Source of the DNA: Prosapia bicincta
Taxonomy: Eukaryota > Arthropoda > Insecta > Hemiptera > Cercopidae
Direction of reading: 5' to 3'
DNA length: 64,000 nucleotides
Assembly (NCBI GenBank): GCA_036971475.1
Contig: JBAIZL010000376.1
Location: 3,118,501 to 3,182,500, forward strand
Below the pieces are notes generated by a model, which was given only the letters and a program-made list of their open reading frames with translations, was not told where the DNA came from and did no database searches. This document shows, in pieces, positions 60,010 through 64,000 of the stretch. Each line of letters begins with the position of its first letter. Positions within the stretch are counted from its first letter, which is position 1. A program made the translations under genes and the position numbers.

Positions 60010-60455
60010 AAGCCAATTCCTAATTGGGTAAACAAAAAATTTTTTTATTTTAGTTACTTTTTATTAAATAATTACAAATATTGTAAATAAAGTAACATAA
60101 CCTATACGTTAAAACAGCTTTTCTACCACATAACCTGTAATATAAAATCAACTGTTTCAAGAAATCATGTTTCACTTATTTTAACCCAAATGGGACGAAA
60201 GAACTTTATTACATACCTTGTACCTTTGTGAAAAGATTTTCTCCAATATAAAACTAAATATAACTCATTAAGTTTATTATTTAATTAATTTTTGAATAAA
60301 CTGTGTTAATATCAAGTCTCTACAAGTCCGCTACAAGTTTAAAAAAATTAATTTGAACATGAGCGAATGAATAAAAAAAAAGTATTATATTAAGAATTGA
60401 AAATTTCAACAAGATATACGTAGAAAAAGTGTGAACTAATAGAACTAATTGGATA
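60010..60455 (+). repeat. Dispersed repeat copy, nearly full length
   Basis: Opens CCAATTCCTAATTGGGTAAA and has TTAAAACAGCTTTTCTACCA, CATACCTTGTACCTTTGTGA and TTTGAACATGAGCGAATGAA. Closes GTGTGAACTAATAGAACTAA. Non-coding, with no evident terminal inverted repeats. Confidence 0.75.
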
Positions 60456-61010
60456 AAAGAAACTGGAGATATGAATACAAAGAGGAACACAAAATAAATT
60501 TTTATAATTTTACAAGTATAGTAAATAATTAATTAAGATAATTTATTACAGCAAAAACTTAAACATTTGGTATTTTTTTAAATCAATAAAACCTCTTAGC
60601 CACTAAAAACTTTCTATTGAAACCCATATGTACATTTCAAAGCAATCATATTCAAAAACCTATTACAAAAATAAATTATGGGTTCTATTATTATTATTAT
60701 CAGAGGCATTTTTGATTAGTAATTTCCTCTGAATATAACTTATTTGCTATCGAAATGGACATAAGAAATGTGAAAATAACAGGTTTTTTTTGTGGTTAAG
60801 TGGTTTTAGTTATTTAAAATAAAAACTTACTACACAAATGCTTCAAGCTGTTAATCTGAAATTGTCTTAAAACTTTGGCCTATATTTAGAGTCTCAGAGT
60901 GAATCCTCTTCAAAAGTTTATTTATTTATTTATAATATTTATCAAACCACACATACTTCCACTTATTAAAAAAAAAAAAAAAAAACAGGTATCACAAGAA
61001 CAGTAACAAT
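60456..61010. other. Unassigned AT-rich sequence
   Basis: A poly(A) run sits at ~60968-60985. No gene seen. Confidence 0.3.
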
Positions 61011-64000
61011 GCGTTATACTCTTCAACTTCTACTTCCTCTCTCTGGTCCCACTCTTTTTCTTTATTATTAAATAAATACATCCCATTAATTAATAATAAA
61101 ACGTTTTTATCTAATATTTGAAACACCACTATGTACTATCTTTCATTTTCTTCCACTTTCTCCCCACTCTCTTTTTCTCTTCGTTAAATAAATCTATTCC
61201 ATTATTAAATATTAAAACGTTTTTATATAATGTTTAATACACCAATGTTTACTAAGCTCTTCCTTTTCTTCCACTCTCTCTCCTCTTACTTTCTCTCTTC
61301 ATTAAATAAATCCATTCTATTATTAAATATTAAAAAGCGTTTATCTAATGTTTAATGCACCAATGTGTACTATCTTTCTTTTTTCCACTTTCTCCATACT
61401 CTCTTTCTCTCTTCATTACATAAATCCATTCCATTATTAAATATTAAAACGTTTTTATCTAAAGTTTAATACACCAATACTTACTATTTTTTCTTCCACT
61501 TTCTCCTCACTCTCTTTCTCTCTTCATTACATAAATCCATTCCATTATTAAATATTAAAACGTTTTTATCTAAAGTTTAATACACCAATACTTACTATTT
61601 TTTCTTCCACTTTCTCCCCACTCTCTTTCTCTCTTCATTACATAAATCCATTCCATTATTAAATATTAAAACGTTTTTATCTAAAGTTTAATACACCAAT
61701 ACTTACTATTTTTCTTTTTCTTCCACTTTCTCCCCACTCTCTTTCTCTCTTCATTACATAAATCCATTCCATTATTAAATATTAAAACGTTTTTATCTAA
61801 AGCTTAATGCACCAATGTGTACTATCTTTCTTTTTCTTCCACTTTCTCCTCACTCTCTTTCTCTCTTCATTAAATAAATCCATTCCATTATTAAATATTA
61901 AAACGTTTTTATCTAAAGTCTAATACACCAATACTTACTATTTTTCTTTTTCTTCCACTTTCTCCCCACTCTCTTTCTCTCTTCATTACATAAATCCATT
62001 CCATTATTAAATATTAAAACGTTTTTATCTAATGTTTAATGCACCAATGTGTACTATCTTTCTTTTTCTTCCACTTTCTCCTCACTCTCTTTCTCTCTTC
62101 ATTAAATAAATCCATTCCATTATTAAATATTAAAACGTTTTTATCTAAAGTTTAATACACCAATACTTACTATCTTTCTTTTTCTTCCACTTTATCCCCT
62201 CACTCCCTTCCTCTCTTCATTAAATAAATCCATTCTATTATTAAATATTAAAACGTTTTTATCTAATGTTTAATGCACCAATGTGTACTATCTTTCATTT
62301 TCTTCCACTTTCTCCTCACTCTCTTTCTCTCTTCATTAAATAAATCCATTCCATTATTAAATATTAAAACGTTTTTATCTAAAGTTTAATACACCAATAC
62401 TTACTATCTTTCTTTTTCTTCCACTTTATCCCCTCACTCCCTTCCTCTCTTCATTAAATAAATCCATTCTATTATTAAATATTAAAACGTTTTTATCTAA
62501 TGTTTAATGCACCAATGTGTACTATCTTTCTTTTTCTTCCACTTTCTCCTCACTCTCTTTCTCTCTTCATTAAATAAATCCATTCCATTATTAAATATTA
62601 AAACGTTTTTATCTAAAGTTTAATACACCAATACTTACTATCTTTCTTTTTCTTCCACTTTATCCCCTCACTCCCTTCCTCTCTTCATTAAATAAATCCA
62701 TTCTATTATTAAATATTAAAACGTTTTTATCTAATGTTTAATGCACCAATGTGTACTATCTTTCATTTTCTTCCACTTTCTCCACACTCTCTTTCTCTCT
62801 TCATTACATAAATCCATTCCATTATTAAATATTAAAACGTTTTTATCTAAAGTTTAATGCACCAATGTGTACTATCTTTCATTTTCTTCCACTTTCTCCA
62901 CACTCTCTTTCTCTCTTCATTACATAAATCCATTCCATTATTAAATATTAAAACGTTTTTATCTAAAGTTTAATGCACCAATGTGTACTATCTTTCATTT
63001 TCTTCCACTTTCTCCCCACTCTCTTTCTCTCTTCATTACATAAATCCATTCCATTATTAAATATTAAAACGTTTTTATCTAAAGTTTAATGCACCAATGT
63101 GTACTATCTTTCATTTTCTTCCACTTTCTCCACACTCTCTTTCTCTCTTCATTACATAAATCCATTCCATTATTAAATATTAAAACGTTTTTATCTAAAG
63201 TTTAATGCACCAATGTGTACTATCTTTCATTTTCTTCCACTTTCTGCCCACTCTCTTTTTCTCTTCGTTAAATAAATCTATTCCATTATTAAATATTAAA
63301 ACGTTTTTATATAATGTTTAATACACCAATGTTTACTAAACTCTTTCTTTTTCTTCCACTTTATCCCCTCACTCCCTTCCTCTCTTCATTAAATAAATCC
63401 ATTCCATTATTAAATATTAAAACGTTTTTATCTAATGTTTAATGCACCAATGTGTACTATCTTTCATTTTCTTCCACTTTCTCCATACTCTCTTTCTCTC
63501 TTCGTTAAATAAATCCATTCCATTATTAAATATTAAAACGTTTTTATCTAAAGTTTAATGCACCAATGTGTACTATCTTTCTTTTTCTTCCACTTTCTCC
63601 CCACTCTCTTTCTCTATTCATTACATAAATCCATTCCATTATTAAATATTAAAACGTTTTTATCTAAAGTTTAATGCACCAATGTGTACTATCTTTCATT
63701 TTCTTCCACTTTCTCCACACTCTCTTTCTCTCTTCATTACATAAATCCATTCCATTATTAAATATTAAAACGTTTTTATCTAAAGTTTAATGCACCAATG
63801 TGTACTATCTTTCATTTTCTTCCACTTTCTCCACACTCTCTTTCTCTCTTCATTACATAAATCCATTCCATTATTAAATATTAAAACGTTTTTATCTAAA
63901 GTTTAATGCACCAATGTGTACTATCTTTCATTTTCTTCCACTTTCTCCCCACTCTCTTTCTCTCTTCATTACATAAATCCATTCCATTATTAAATATTAA
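61011..64000. repeat. Satellite array, ~116-bp unit, continues past the window
   Basis: About 25 units with CATTCCATTATTAAATATTA, AAAACGTTTTTATCTAA and TTTCTTCCACTTTCTCC. Two variants (ATGCACCAATGTGTACT and ATACACCAATACTTACT) alternate over 61.8-62.7 kb, giving a ~232-bp dimeric period; the distal part is dominated by one variant. Confidence 0.95.

Overview
The window looks like AT-rich, repeat-dense genomic DNA from an insect. Two genes point there. One is an intronless divergent ionotropic receptor (IR). The other is a six-exon takeout/juvenile-hormone-binding-protein (JHBP) gene that I assembled from splice sites. Very long (AT)n and (CA)n tracts, Penelope-like elements (PLEs), hAT and PIF/Harbinger remnants and an R2-type retrotransposon relic fit a large arthropod genome. 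A hemipteran is plausible, but the sequence alone does not settle the order.

Layout. 0-10 kb: a tandem array built from a PLE terminal repeat, a ~200-bp tandem triplet, copies of a ~420-bp dispersed repeat, a 2-kb array of a 27-bp unit, and PLE debris with palindromes. 10-16.9 kb: mostly unassigned AT-rich DNA with a (CA)n/(TA)n tract and a CRE plus three X-box-like sites. 16.9-18.1 kb: a homogeneous 95-bp satellite. 18.9-20.8 kb: the IR gene, minus strand. 22.8-26.3 kb: a ~59-bp satellite with a 999-bp higher-order period. 26.8-37.2 kb: sparse sequence with microsatellites, a 15-bp array, a MITE nested in a dispersed repeat, and a degenerate 32-bp repeat. 37.6-52.8 kb: the takeout-like gene, plus strand. 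Its introns carry the PLE cluster (38.6-45.0 kb), a deleted PIF/Harbinger element (47.5-48.5 kb) and foldback elements. 53-64 kb: pyrimidine-rich minisatellites, an R2-like retrotransposon relic split by a hAT MITE, a 90-bp array, a deleted hAT element with clear 8-bp target duplications, and a 116-bp array running off the window end.

Only the IR and the takeout-like gene look like intact host genes. The takeout-like model joins six exons in consistent splice phase into a 255-residue secreted protein with the family's cysteine pair. The most distinctive non-genic signal is the set of hammerhead-ribozyme-like cores in PLE termini. They are often arranged as inverted pairs forming long palindromes, and they also flank a short reverse-transcriptase fragment. 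Two nearly identical PLE copies encode RT plus a GIY-YIG endonuclease. One has a single 1-bp frameshift and pseudo-LTRs at both ends; the other lies inverted beside it with a small 5' deletion.
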